From contig JACKHM010000001.1 of the NCBI GenBank assembly GCA_020638995.1, positions 1,612,001-1,676,000 on the forward strand: DNA of 64,000 nt, given 5' to 3'. A program made the position numbers and the translations under genes. The notes under the pieces were generated by a model. It saw only the letters and a list, made by a program, of their open reading frames with translations. It was not told the origin of the DNA and did no database searches. Numbering within the stretch: the stretch's first letter is position 1; each line of letters begins with the position of its first letter. The DNA is from Planctomycetaceae bacterium. Lineage in GTDB: Bacteria > Planctomycetota > Planctomycetia > Pirellulales > Pirellulaceae. Shown piece after piece: positions 37,849 through 47,152 of this stretch.

Positions 37849-40005
37849 TTATTGTTGGTCAAAGTCAGAGGTGGGTTCTGTGACAGTGATGATCGCAACT
37901 TCAGTCGTATTTGGCTCAAGGCCGCTTGAAATAGGGGCAACCGAAGAAAAATGGCCTTCATTAGACGGAGCGTCTGGGTGTGCATCTTCGATGCTTTCCG
38001 CCGCGAGCATCGCTTCGTGACGTTCGCCCCACTCGGTCAGCTGCTGAGCCTGCTGAGTTACGGTCCTGTCCATATATCGAAGCAATGTCTGGTACGGTAA
38101 AACTCCAAACAGGATTGCTAGAACAAATAACGCGACCGCGATGGCATTCTCACGCAGCGTCGAGGGAACGATATGATCCTCGTGTGGTCCCTTGTACTCA
38201 GCCCCGAGAAAGACTCGCTGAACAGCCCACAGTATGTATCCAGCGGTCAGCACCACGACGGCAGCCGAGATAATTGCCAATAGCGGACTGAACTCGAAGG
38301 ATGACAGCACAACAAAGACTTCCCCTGGGAAACCGCAAAGACCCGGCAATCCAAGTCCAGCAAAGAAGATGCCGATTGCCAAAGCTGTATACACCGGCAT
38401 TTTGGAGAACAATCCACCAAACTCGTTCAAATTACGATGATGCACGCGGTCGTAGATCACGCCGACCATAAAGAACATCCCGGTCGAGCTAATACCGTGA
38501 GCGATCATTTGGAACATCGCACCCTGCATCCCCATATTCCAGTAATCGGAATTGAATAAATTGCCACCACGAGCCGACCACACACCGAGCCCCAGCACGA
38601 CGTATCCCATATGGCTGACCGAGCTGTAAGCTACCAAGCGTTTGAAGTCGGTCTGAGCCATCGCAGCAAACGCTCCGTAGACCATGCTAACCACACCAAG
38701 TGTGCAGACAACAAATGCCAACTCGTAGCCGCCAGCCGGGCAAATCGGGTAACAGATGCGAATGATGCCGTAGCCTCCCATCTTCAACAACACACCCGCC
38801 AGGATCATCGAAATAGGAGTTGGCGCTTGAACGTGGGCGTCGGGCAACCAAGTGTGAAGGGGAACTGACGGAACTTTGATCGCGAAACCGATGAATAGCA
38901 GGATAAAGGCCCAACGCTGCAAGGACCATCCGAACAATAGTGCTTCATCGAAGCAGTCCGTATGCTGTCCAATTGCTGCGAGCGCGAGCAAATTGAATGT
39001 ATGAACGGGCTTATCGTTTCGCGGCAGTGTCACACTGTCACCAGGCACGATTGCACCTTGTCCGCCAGCCAACGCTGCCGCGCGAACTAACTGCGACGCG
39101 GCTTCACTACCATTGATCGCAGTGACCACGTCAGCGGCCGTAGCATGAGCCGGATTCAACGTGACAGTGATCTTGTGCCCGTCAACCTTCGCGCTGGTTG
39201 CGCCATCACCCGCAATCGCGAACTCGACATTAATATCATGACTGCTCGCTTCGCCAACTCTCATCAGCGCCAAAGCCGCCCCCGCGCGTGTACTGTCTTC
39301 GGCGGTCACCACACGACCGATACGAGCTTCGACGTCGGGCGAGATGTGCAGACTTTCCCAATCAACCGACGCGGTCGCGCTGTCCTGGGTCAATGTTGAG
39401 ATAGCCGCTACTTTATTCAGATCGCTGTTGAAGTACAGCATCAGTATCGCAATCAGCATCAAAACACTGCCGACCAACGTGTAAAGGAAGAACTTAATCG
39501 CTGCATACTCGCGGCGCTCCCCTCCCCAGATTCCTATCAAGAAGTACATCGGCAGGAGCATGACTTCCCAGAAGACATAAAACAGGAAGAAGTCCAGCGC
39601 CATAAAGACGCCCAACATTCCCGTTTCAAGCAGCAAGAACAGAATGCAGTAACCCTTGACTTGCTTCTTGATCGACCAACTAGCACCCATTGCTAACACG
39701 CTTACTAACGCCGTTAGCATGACCAGTGGGAAGCTGATTCCGTCGAGGCCCATGTAGTAATAAATGTTGAAAGATGGAATCCAAGCTTTGTTGAGGACGC
39801 TTTGCATCGAAGCCTGTCCGGCGTCAAACTCGGTTTCGCCATTGCCGAAGAACCCAATCACGCACAGGACCAACACGCCGATCGTGAAACCGAGAGTGAT
39901 GTAACGGGCCAGATCGTCTTTGCCGCTAGGCACAAAGGCCAGCACCAAAGCGCCTATAACCGGTAGAAACACAATCAAACTTAGTAGTACCAGCGGATCA
40001 AACAT
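37849..40005 (-). CDS. nuoM: NADH-quinone oxidoreductase subunit M with a large loop insertion
   Basis: This 718-residue membrane subunit is about 200 residues longer than typical NuoM. Family landmarks are FLFYVFWEVMLLPMYFLIGIWGG (with the conserved Glu), FFLYTLVGS, FIGFAIKVPSVPLHTWLPDAHVQAPTPIS and LVAYSSVSHMGYV. An insertion at about 195-335 (39001-39423) lies between transmembrane segments, before the conserved TFNLLALA block. It includes a segment (about 256-320) that looks like the beta-rich repeats of planctomycete surface proteins and hook-protein IN motifs. The proton-pumping role should be retained; what the insertion does is unknown. It is packed between nuoL (3 bp) and nuoN (2 bp). 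Confidence 0.96.
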   Translation of the reverse strand: MFDPLVLLSLIVFLPVIGALVLAFVPSGKDDLARYITLGFTIGVLVLCVIGFFGNGETEFDAGQASMQSVLNKAWIPSFNIYYYMGLDGISFPLVMLTALVSVLAMGASWSIKKQVKGYCILFLLLETGMLGVFMALDFFLFYVFWEVMLLPMYFLIGIWGGERREYAAIKFFLYTLVGSVLMLIAILMLYFNSDLNKVAAISTLTQDSATASVDWESLHISPDVEARIGRVVTAEDSTRAGAALALMRVGEASSHDINVEFAIAGDGATSAKVDGHKITVTLNPAHATAADVVTAINGSEAASQLVRAAALAGGQGAIVPGDSVTLPRNDKPVHTFNLLALAAIGQHTDCFDEALLFGWSLQRWAFILLFIGFAIKVPSVPLHTWLPDAHVQAPTPISMILAGVLLKMGGYGIIRICYPICPAGGYELAFVVCTLGVVSMVYGAFAAMAQTDFKRLVAYSSVSHMGYVVLGLGVWSARGGNLFNSDYWNMGMQGAMFQMIAHGISSTGMFFMVGVIYDRVHHRNLNEFGGLFSKMPVYTALAIGIFFAGLGLPGLCGFPGEVFVVLSSFEFSPLLAIISAAVVVLTAGYILWAVQRVFLGAEYKGPHEDHIVPSTLRENAIAVALFVLAILFGVLPYQTLLRYMDRTVTQQAQQLTEWGERHEAMLAAESIEDAHPDAPSNEGHFSSVAPISSGLEPNTTEVAIITVTEPTSDFDQQ

Positions 40006-40008
40006 CGA

Positions 40009-42888
40009 TCATCCAGCCAGGGTGGGATTCCAAAAGAAACTAATCAAAATGAAGATTGCCACCGCACCGATGACAATAAACATCACGTATTGTCGAATGC
40101 GTCCCGTTTGAACGGTTCGCAGGGAAAGTCCGAGCGAATAGGTCTTCGAGGCCAAGCCGTCGAGGAACCCATCAACAATGGTTTGATCCGCGAGCCATGC
40201 CCAAAACGAGCTGAACCAACGAGTGAAGGCTGCAAGACCATCGATGAAACGGTCGATGCAGTTTCGGTCGATGCCCGATATCCAGTTAGATATCACATGA
40301 GTCGGGCGAATAAACACTCGATCGTAAAGCTCGTCGAACCACCACTTGTTCAGCAGGAAGCGGTAGACGGGCTGGAATTGCGATCGAACCTCAGCCGGAT
40401 CGAGGTAACCCAAACCGTACATAGCCGTCGCCAGCAGGAAACCAGTGAACGCAGTTCCAATCGCAATCAATGACACTGGAACGACGATGCTTGGTTGGTG
40501 AGCCTCATGCACACCAGGCCACACCCAGCCCTCAAGCCACACGCCTTCGATACCGACGTGATCGTTGGTAGGGTTGGCTTGCCCTAGAAGGCCCGAAAGA
40601 GTCACGTCTCCAAAGCCACCCACGGTCCAAATCACTGCGACCGCCAGCGCCAATGCGCTTAAAAGGCATGGTAACTCACCAAACCAAGTCGGGAAAGCAG
40701 GATGATGACCATGATCATGATGATCCGATCCGTGATGCTCATCGTGCTCTTGCACATGATGGTGAGCAACAGCAACTGCGCCCGAGTCGCGATCCTTTTT
40801 ACATTTCAGTCGACGCCATACAAAAAACGCTAACGTAGCGATCGTGCCGCCGACAACTCCTTGAATCGGCGACCACGCCACCCCGACTGCCATCACTGAC
40901 AAGATGATAAGTGGGGCGTACATCGCTGGCGGCGACTCGTGAGCATGGTCGTGGCGATGCTGATTTCGAGGCTCGCCGGCGAAGGTCAGGTACCACATAC
41001 GGAACATGTAGAACGCGGTAATCGCAGCACCACCCGCCGCTGCCAGGAAGAATACACCAGCGAAGGCCGAATCGTTGGCCTGCATAAAGGAGTACGCCTG
41101 TTCGAGGATCGCATCTTTCGAGTAGAAACCACTGAAACCCAGCCCCTTAAGATTCTCATTGAAGAGAGTCATGATAAACGGCACACCAGCACCAGCAATC
41201 GCCAAACAGCCCACCAACATTGTGTAGGCCGTGACCGGCATTTTCTTGCGCAAGCCGCCCATCTCAGGCATCTCATTCGTGTGAACTGCATGGATCACCG
41301 ACCCCGAGCCCATGAATAGCAAGCTCTTGAAAAACGCATGCGTGACCAAGTGCATCATGCCAGCCAACCATCCGCCAACACCGAGCGCCATCATCATATA
41401 CCCGAGCTGACTAACCGTCGAATACGCCAAGACTCGCTTAATGTCTGTCGCGGTAATCGCAATTGTCGCCGCCATAAAGAGCGTGATCACGCCGACAACA
41501 GCAATAATGAGCAGTACCTCAGGCGTGAACGCTGGATAAAACCTCCCCACCAAATAAACACCCGCCGCGACCATCGTCGCCGAGTGGACGAGCGCGGAAA
41601 CTGGCGTCGGACCTTCCATCGCGTCCGGCAACCATACATGCAAGGGAAACTGTGCACTTTTCCCGACACATCCGCAAAAGATGCCAATCCCGGCCAGCAC
41701 CAACAGCCCATAGCCGAAACCACTTTTTCGCCAATCAGCCGTCCGAAATACCGCTTCTGCTTTCGTCGCCTCAATGGCCTCGGCATCAGTATTGAACAGG
41801 CTTTGATGGTCATGAACCAAGTCTGCAATCTCGTCCCTCGCGGTCCACCGAACCATTCCGCCTGGAGCAGCCATACGACGATTACTGCTGTGACCGTCGC
41901 GACCATGAACCATCTCTTGCGCTTCACGAACTTGAGTAAAGATGCCCACTTGCGATTGCGAGTTGCCTTCGGAATCGACGTAGTCATAGTCACCGAACGA
42001 AAATGTTCCGAGACCTGTCCACAGAGCCAGAAGGCCAAGAATCATGCCAAAATCGCCAACGCGATTGACGATAAACGCCTTATTCGCAGCATTCGAAGCG
42101 CTTTTTCGCTCGACATAAAAACCGATCAAAAAGTAGGAACAAACACCCACCAGTTCCCAGAACACAAAAACCATCGCGATATTACCGGCGATGACGAGGC
42201 CCAGCATACTGAAGCAAAATAACGAAAGGTACTGAAAGAAGCGGTGATATCGACCGGGACGGCGCAAATGCTCGCCATCGCTCAACGTCACTTCGTGATC
42301 AGTGATATCGTGCAGTTCGTCATGCATGTACCCCATTGCATAGACATGAATCAGGGTTGCGATGAATGTGACCATACAGAACATACAGACGGTCAAAGCA
42401 TCGATATAGTAGCTGATACTCAGACGCAAGCTGCCAAATTCGCCCAACACCCAAGGACCGCCAATGGCCGGCGCAGTAAAGTCATTGGTGTAGTGAAGCG
42501 GAGCGCCGCCATGGCCGTGGGACGCGTCAGCCTGAGATTGATGCTCGTGATGATGATCTCCAACACTCGCATCCTCGGCACCGCCCGCCTTATGCTTCTC
42601 TTCCGCATGCGGATCTTGGCCACGGACAAAGACGTCCATAACCGGGAAATCTACCGAAGCGTGAACTTCGCCATGCGACTCCATACCTGGACGATGACTA
42701 GTCAGCCAAACCACCAAGGAAATAAAGGACAGGACTGCCGCCACGCCAATCGCTGCAGTCGCCAAACTTGCAGCGTGCTCACCTGCCTTTCCCATCCGCG
42801 GCCCAAAGACCAGGATGACAAAAAAGGAGCAAAGCGGCAACACAACCGCCCAGCCTAGCAACGTCGATATGGAAGAACCTGGATCCAT
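40009..42888 (-). CDS. nuoL: NADH-quinone oxidoreductase subunit L with His-rich insertions
   Basis: This 959-residue protein compares with about 600-650 for typical NuoL. The core is intact: VFVFWELVGVCSYFLIGFY, NRVGDFGMILGLLALW, SAQFPLHVWLPDAMEGPTPVSALVHSATMVAAGVYL, DIKRVLAYSTVSQLGYMMMALG, and a C-terminal lateral helix region. Hydrophilic insertions lie at about 66-145 (His-rich), 299-385, 641-654 (RNQHRHDHAHESPP) and 695-732 (long His-rich run). NuoL is the distal proton-translocating subunit. The insertions may bind metals or contact partner proteins. Its start overlaps the nuoK stop by one base. Confidence 0.96.
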   Translation of the reverse strand: MDPGSSISTLLGWAVVLPLCSFFVILVFGPRMGKAGEHAASLATAAIGVAAVLSFISLVVWLTSHRPGMESHGEVHASVDFPVMDVFVRGQDPHAEEKHKAGGAEDASVGDHHHEHQSQADASHGHGGAPLHYTNDFTAPAIGGPWVLGEFGSLRLSISYYIDALTVCMFCMVTFIATLIHVYAMGYMHDELHDITDHEVTLSDGEHLRRPGRYHRFFQYLSLFCFSMLGLVIAGNIAMVFVFWELVGVCSYFLIGFYVERKSASNAANKAFIVNRVGDFGMILGLLALWTGLGTFSFGDYDYVDSEGNSQSQVGIFTQVREAQEMVHGRDGHSSNRRMAAPGGMVRWTARDEIADLVHDHQSLFNTDAEAIEATKAEAVFRTADWRKSGFGYGLLVLAGIGIFCGCVGKSAQFPLHVWLPDAMEGPTPVSALVHSATMVAAGVYLVGRFYPAFTPEVLLIIAVVGVITLFMAATIAITATDIKRVLAYSTVSQLGYMMMALGVGGWLAGMMHLVTHAFFKSLLFMGSGSVIHAVHTNEMPEMGGLRKKMPVTAYTMLVGCLAIAGAGVPFIMTLFNENLKGLGFSGFYSKDAILEQAYSFMQANDSAFAGVFFLAAAGGAAITAFYMFRMWYLTFAGEPRNQHRHDHAHESPPAMYAPLIILSVMAVGVAWSPIQGVVGGTIATLAFFVWRRLKCKKDRDSGAVAVAHHHVQEHDEHHGSDHHDHGHHPAFPTWFGELPCLLSALALAVAVIWTVGGFGDVTLSGLLGQANPTNDHVGIEGVWLEGWVWPGVHEAHQPSIVVPVSLIAIGTAFTGFLLATAMYGLGYLDPAEVRSQFQPVYRFLLNKWWFDELYDRVFIRPTHVISNWISGIDRNCIDRFIDGLAAFTRWFSSFWAWLADQTIVDGFLDGLASKTYSLGLSLRTVQTGRIRQYVMFIVIGAVAIFILISFFWNPTLAG

Positions 42889-43220
42889 CAGCCTTTAAGG
42901 TCACTCGCCTGATCAACATCGATCGAGGCATGATTGTTGTAGAAATTTAGAGCAATCGCGAGCGCAACAGCCGCCTCAGCAGCAGCCAGCACAATTACGA
43001 ACAATGCAATCAACTGACCATCAAGCCCCAGCGACTCGGCTCGCAAGTACTTACTGCCGAAAGCGATGAAGTTCAAGTTGGCGCCATTCAACACCAATTC
43101 AACGCCCATCAAAACTCCCAAAGCATTCCGCTTGGTCGCCATACACACGACACCAACGACAAATAAAACAGCGCCGACGACCAGATAATGCGAAACAGCA
43201 ACAGGCGAGACACCAATCAT
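42888..43220 (-). CDS. nuoK: NADH-quinone oxidoreductase subunit K
   Basis: This 110-residue membrane protein has three transmembrane helices and the conserved Glu in LGVLMGVELVLNGANLNFIAFG (first) and LAAAEAAVALAIALNFY (second), both needed for proton transfer in NuoK/ND4L. The length is normal. It overlaps nuoJ by 4 bp at its start and abuts nuoL at its end, so translation is coupled. It belongs to the membrane-arm module and shows no insertion, unlike nuoL/M/N. Confidence 0.97.
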   Translation of the reverse strand: MIGVSPVAVSHYLVVGAVLFVVGVVCMATKRNALGVLMGVELVLNGANLNFIAFGSKYLRAESLGLDGQLIALFVIVLAAAEAAVALAIALNFYNNHASIDVDQASDLKG

Positions 43221-43834
43221 GACGCAACTCCCACAGAAGTCGCACGTCGCTTAGTCCGAGCCATGTAAGCTGCACCAACCAAAACAACCAGCAAGTGAAC
43301 TGAGACAATTACGAATGGAAGCAAGTAACCAGACATACCGGCAATCAATTTCGAGCCATCAGACTCATCGAGCTTGTCAACCCGAACACCGGTAAATGCG
43401 GCACCGATCTGCGTCGTCGTTTTCGACTCAGCGACACCCAAATTGACAGCATCGGGATTACCGGCCCTCCAGTCATCGACCTTGAAAGCGGCCGTGAGCA
43501 ACAGAAACAACAACGACCCACCAACAACTAAGGCCAACACCCACTCGCCGCTTCGAGTCTTCATCGAAATAAAACGACTCTGGGCGGTGAGCATCACCCC
43601 AAATATCAGGAGCACAAGCGTCCCGCCGACATAAATCATCAGCTGCATCGCGCCAACAAACTCGGCGCCTGCCAAAAAGAACAGCCCAGCCGAAGCGCCG
43701 AGCGACAAAACTAGATAGAATGCCATATGAACGACGTTGTTCGCAAAGAGGACGGCAATTGCGAAACCGCACGTCAACAGCGCAAAAAACATAAAGAAGA
43801 GAGCGTGCCAATCGAAAGCTGCAAGCAACATCAT
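43217..43834 (-). CDS. nuoJ: NADH-quinone oxidoreductase subunit J
   Basis: This 205-residue ND6-like subunit has transmembrane helices and the conserved block FVGAMQLMIYVGGTLVLLIFGVML, whose unwound helix is important for coupling. It is slightly longer than average because of a hydrophilic loop (about 115-150). It overlaps nuoH by 4 bp upstream (ATGA) and nuoK by 4 bp downstream. No odd feature otherwise. Confidence 0.96.
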   Translation of the reverse strand: MMLLAAFDWHALFFMFFALLTCGFAIAVLFANNVVHMAFYLVLSLGASAGLFFLAGAEFVGAMQLMIYVGGTLVLLIFGVMLTAQSRFISMKTRSGEWVLALVVGGSLLFLLLTAAFKVDDWRAGNPDAVNLGVAESKTTTQIGAAFTGVRVDKLDESDGSKLIAGMSGYLLPFVIVSVHLLVVLVGAAYMARTKRRATSVGVAS

Positions 43835-45102
43835 CTTGCGACTCCCGTCATAACAAGACTGTCGACGCGATCGATACCGACATCACCAACCGGCCCCTCC
43901 TGCACACTCGAAGACGCAGGAGCGACTACAGCAGCACGCATCGCTCGCTGACGATCCGCCTCAATAACCCAACTCTCGTGAGCATCAAACCGGTTAATAC
44001 CAACAACAGGGAGATCGCTCAACGAGGGCATCTCGCGCACTTGCCACACTAAAGCACCAACAAAACCAAAAGCCGCAATCGGTACACAGTACTTCAAACA
44101 AGTCGTCATCACTTGATCGATTCGCAGACGAGGCAATGTCCAGCGAACCCACATCATCACAGTTACGCCAACCGTTCCCTTCAGCAGGAAATTGAGACAG
44201 CCACCAAGCCGAGCCAAGTAAAGCAGAACACCGTCACTCTCGGTCCAACCCAGAATTTGAAAAATTGGAATAGGCCCATTCCATCCACCGAAAAACAAAA
44301 TCGCTGCCAAACCACTAACCAGAAACATCGACCCATACTCAGCCATAAAAAAGAAGCTCCAGCGAAGGCCGGAGTACTCTGTATGAAAACCCGCAACCAA
44401 TTCGCTTTCCGCCTCCGCTAAGTCGAAGGGAGCTCGGTTCACACTCGCTGTTGCACAGGTGAAATACACGATAGCGACTACAAAAGTGAATGGATCATTA
44501 AAGACCAACCAGTTCGTGAACAAACCAGCCTGCTGGTTTCCGATCGTCACCAAATTCAACGAGCCGCAAATCATACAAGGCACGACAACACACATACCGA
44601 GCGGCACTTCGTAACTCACAACTTGGGCCGCCTCTCGCATAGCACCAAACAGAGACCACTTCGATCCCGATGCGTAGCCCGCGAGAATTGGACTGAACAC
44701 CTCGATACCCAGCACCGCCAGAATAAAGAACACTGCTGTGTTCAAATGCTGAGCGACCCAGCCGTCCGAAAACGGCAAGGCAATGTAGGCACAGTAGCTG
44801 GCCGCAAACCCAACATATGGAGCCGCCTTAAACAACATCCAGTCAGCATCCTTCGGCGTGATATCTTCTTTCGATATCAACTTGATCCCATCAGCCAGCG
44901 TTTGCAGCCAGCCGAAGGCACCACCGACACGCGTCGGGCCAAGACGATCCTGAATTCGACCGGAAACTTTCCGTTCCAGCCAAATGAAAACCAAAGCGCC
45001 GACTGCGACTACGTGAATCACAAGCACGCAATGAATGACCGCAGCCACCAAATAGGCCAACGGCATCGGCAGACCGCAAGTCGTATGAAAGAATTCGGAC
45101 AC
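43831..45102 (-). CDS. nuoH: NADH-quinone oxidoreductase subunit H (quinone site)
   Basis: This 423-residue ND1-like subunit starts at GTG (MSEFFHTTCGLPMPL). Key segments are FIWLERKVSGRIQDRLGPTRVGGAFGWLQTLADGIKLISKEDITP and RAPFDLAEAESELVAGFHTEYSGLRWSFFFMAEY with the acidic residues of the quinone/proton path. A C-terminal hydrophilic extension of about 60 residues (from LPVVGINRFDAHESW) goes beyond the usual length. A 245-bp spacer with an inverted repeat separates it from nuoD, the largest gap in this cluster after nuoI apart from the one around DUF2203. Confidence 0.96.
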   Translation of the reverse strand: MSEFFHTTCGLPMPLAYLVAAVIHCVLVIHVVAVGALVFIWLERKVSGRIQDRLGPTRVGGAFGWLQTLADGIKLISKEDITPKDADWMLFKAAPYVGFAASYCAYIALPFSDGWVAQHLNTAVFFILAVLGIEVFSPILAGYASGSKWSLFGAMREAAQVVSYEVPLGMCVVVPCMICGSLNLVTIGNQQAGLFTNWLVFNDPFTFVVAIVYFTCATASVNRAPFDLAEAESELVAGFHTEYSGLRWSFFFMAEYGSMFLVSGLAAILFFGGWNGPIPIFQILGWTESDGVLLYLARLGGCLNFLLKGTVGVTVMMWVRWTLPRLRIDQVMTTCLKYCVPIAAFGFVGALVWQVREMPSLSDLPVVGINRFDAHESWVIEADRQRAMRAAVVAPASSSVQEGPVGDVGIDRVDSLVMTGVAR

Positions 45103-45125
45103 TTGCTTGAACTAATCCTAATCCA

Positions 45126-45194
45126 CCTGTCCGTCAGTCGCCGGAACAAGATGCGGTTCTCAGGGCTTGCCCGTGGTTACGCCAGACGGACAGG
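45126..45194. repeat. Inverted repeat in the nuoD-nuoH spacer
   Basis: CCTGTCCGTC at 45126-45135 and its exact complement GACGGACAGG at 45185-45194 bound a 49-bp segment containing GGGCTTGCCCGTGGTTAC. The arms look like the ends of a small non-coding repeat element, or of a long stem-loop in the nuo mRNA. No ORF inside makes sense. Confidence 0.55.
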
Positions 45195-45347
45195 CTAATG
45201 TTTCAAAACCAAGATCGTGAAATATGGCACAAAGTATCAGGGACCGACAAGCCCCCGCGAACACAAATTACACGCGACATCTCGCCGCACAGGGCAGACC
45301 GCTCACTCCGCAGGCGGCAACCCAACACATGGAGCCCGCCACTACAG

Positions 45348-46553
45348 TTACCGATCAATCTCACCCATCACAACATCCAACGAACCAACGATTGCTGGCA
45401 CATCCGCGATCAGACAACCGCGACATAAATCTGACGTTACCGACAGATTGCAAAAGCAACTACTCCGAGCTCGAACACGCCAGGGAATGGAGTTACCATC
45501 ACTGACCAAATAAAAACCCATCTGGCCACGCGGCGCTTCCGTCTCCAGATACACTTCACCCTTGGGCAACTTGTGCGTCAGCTTGATCGGCACACCCCAG
45601 TCGCCGCTCGCAGTGCTGTAACGGTCGATTGCCTGACGAACAAGGTCGATTGCTTGAACCACTTCGAGCATACGCACATAGAAACGATGCCAACAGTCAC
45701 CGAGCACCGCTTCCTTAGGGACAGCAGGATATTCGTGATCGCTAGGATAATGACCGTTCGTTTCCGCAATCACCTCGAAAGCGTAGCCATCATACATCTC
45801 GGTATAGCGTTCTTCACCGTCGCGGCGCAAATCGTAATCAACACCACTGCCACGCAGCACAGGACCAGTGCAACCAAAGTCGACGGCCATCTCGGGCGAC
45901 ATGATACCGATCCCGGCAGTCCGCTTGATGAAAATCGCATTGGTAGTCAGCAGCGCGTGATACTCTTGAATAATCGGCTCAAACTGATCGAGAAACGCTG
46001 AACACTTTTGCAGCCAGCCGTTCGGCAAGTCAGCAGTCGCCCCGCCTGGGGTGAGGTAACTGTAGGTAAGCCGCGCGCCACAAGCCTCTTCAAACAGATC
46101 CAAGATCCTCTCTCGCTCGCGAAACGCATACAAAAACGGACTGAAGGTCCCTAGATCCAAACCATAGGCACCCATTCCAACCAAATGACTCGCGATTCGG
46201 CCCATCTCGGCAATAATCACTCGAAGATGCTTAGCCTTCTCGGAAAGCTCATGACCGATCAACTTCTCAACACACAGCGACCAACCGAGATTCATATTCA
46301 TCCCGGCCAGATAATCCATGCGGTCTGTATAAGGAATCCACTGCCGAGGTGTCAGATTCTCGCCGATCTTCTCGGCACAGCGATGCAAGTAACCAAGGTG
46401 CGGCTCAACCTCCGAAACAATTTCACCATCGGTTCGCAGCACCAAACGAAGTACGCCGTGGGTACTAGGGTGCTGAGGCCCCATGTTAACGAGCATTTCG
46501 TCAGTCCGGACGTCAAACTCGATGATTCGCGCGTCATCGACTTGTGTTGCCAT
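45348..46553 (-). CDS. nuoD: NADH-quinone oxidoreductase subunit D
   Basis: This 401-residue subunit of the quinone-reducing peripheral arm shows the N-terminal MLVNMGPQHPSTHGVLRLVLRTDGE, RIASHLVGMGAYGLDLG, AVDFGCTGPVLRGSGVDYDLRR and the ending VVMGEIDR. The length is normal. It works with NuoB, NuoC and NuoI around the N2 cluster, yet nuoB is not in this cluster. nuoC ends 18 bp upstream. Confidence 0.97.
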   Translation of the reverse strand: MATQVDDARIIEFDVRTDEMLVNMGPQHPSTHGVLRLVLRTDGEIVSEVEPHLGYLHRCAEKIGENLTPRQWIPYTDRMDYLAGMNMNLGWSLCVEKLIGHELSEKAKHLRVIIAEMGRIASHLVGMGAYGLDLGTFSPFLYAFRERERILDLFEEACGARLTYSYLTPGGATADLPNGWLQKCSAFLDQFEPIIQEYHALLTTNAIFIKRTAGIGIMSPEMAVDFGCTGPVLRGSGVDYDLRRDGEERYTEMYDGYAFEVIAETNGHYPSDHEYPAVPKEAVLGDCWHRFYVRMLEVVQAIDLVRQAIDRYSTASGDWGVPIKLTHKLPKGEVYLETEAPRGQMGFYLVSDGNSIPWRVRARSSCFCNLSVTSDLCRGCLIADVPAIVGSLDVVMGEIDR

Positions 46554-46571
46554 GTTTCAGTCCTGTCCTAC

Positions 46572-47102
46572 TTACCTTCCGCGGATGCCGTGATATTCGA
46601 GCGGCATCTCATAGTCCTTACGGAGCGGATGACCGACCCAATCTTCGGGGCAGAGAATACGGCGGAGATTGGGGTGCCCAGTGAACCTCACGCCACAAAG
46701 ATCAAAGACTTCCCGTTCGTGCCAATTCGCGGTACTCCACACGCCAGACACAGACGGCACCTCAGGCAACTCACCTTCAACCCCACCCTTCCAACGAGGC
46801 AACAAAACCTTCAGCACTAGAGTATGCTTATTAACAGTACTCGAAAGGTGATAGACGACTTCAATGTGCGGCTCCCAACCGGCCTTTGCCGCCTTCTTCT
46901 CGTCGGCGATGAAATAATCAACACCGGTAATACAGTTCAACAGATTCAAACGAAGATCGGCGTCGTCACGCAAGTAGACACACACCTCAACGATCCCACC
47001 AGGCGATACCTCAACCCACGGATCGATCGCCTCAAGACTCGAGCCGGTAATCTTGTCGCCAAATCGCTTCGACAATCGATCAACTAGATTCTGTCCGCTC
47101 AT
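46572..47102 (-). CDS. nuoC: NADH-quinone oxidoreductase subunit C
   Basis: This 176-residue 30-kDa-type subunit starts at the ATG at 47102 ([15 protein letters not shown]). The signature [43 protein letters not shown] is intact, and the C-terminus ends near GIRGR. It is a structural part of the peripheral arm, not fused to nuoD here. It follows nuoA by 50 bp, the position where nuoB would normally be found. Confidence 0.97.
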   Translation of the reverse strand: MSGQNLVDRLSKRFGDKITGSSLEAIDPWVEVSPGGIVEVCVYLRDDADLRLNLLNCITGVDYFIADEKKAAKAGWEPHIEVVYHLSSTVNKHTLVLKVLLPRWKGGVEGELPEVPSVSGVWSTANWHEREVFDLCGVRFTGHPNLRRILCPEDWVGHPLRKDYEMPLEYHGIRGR

Positions 47103-47152
47103 TGATACACGTCACCCGTAAAGCAAATAAGCTTCGCAAAGAGAATGCGAGA

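Noticed and set aside
41338..42222. Long plus-strand ORF (294 codons) antisense to nuoL
   Set aside because: It is a shadow of the strongly conserved NuoL frame; composition is His/Arg/Asn-rich and unlike any family.
44623..45198. Plus-strand ORF of 191 codons antisense to nuoH
   Set aside because: Shadow of the NuoH frame; low-information composition.
45198..45513. Three overlapping plus-strand ORFs over the nuoD 3' end and spacer
   Set aside because: They overlap each other in all frames and the nuoD frame is real; no ribosome site or known motif.
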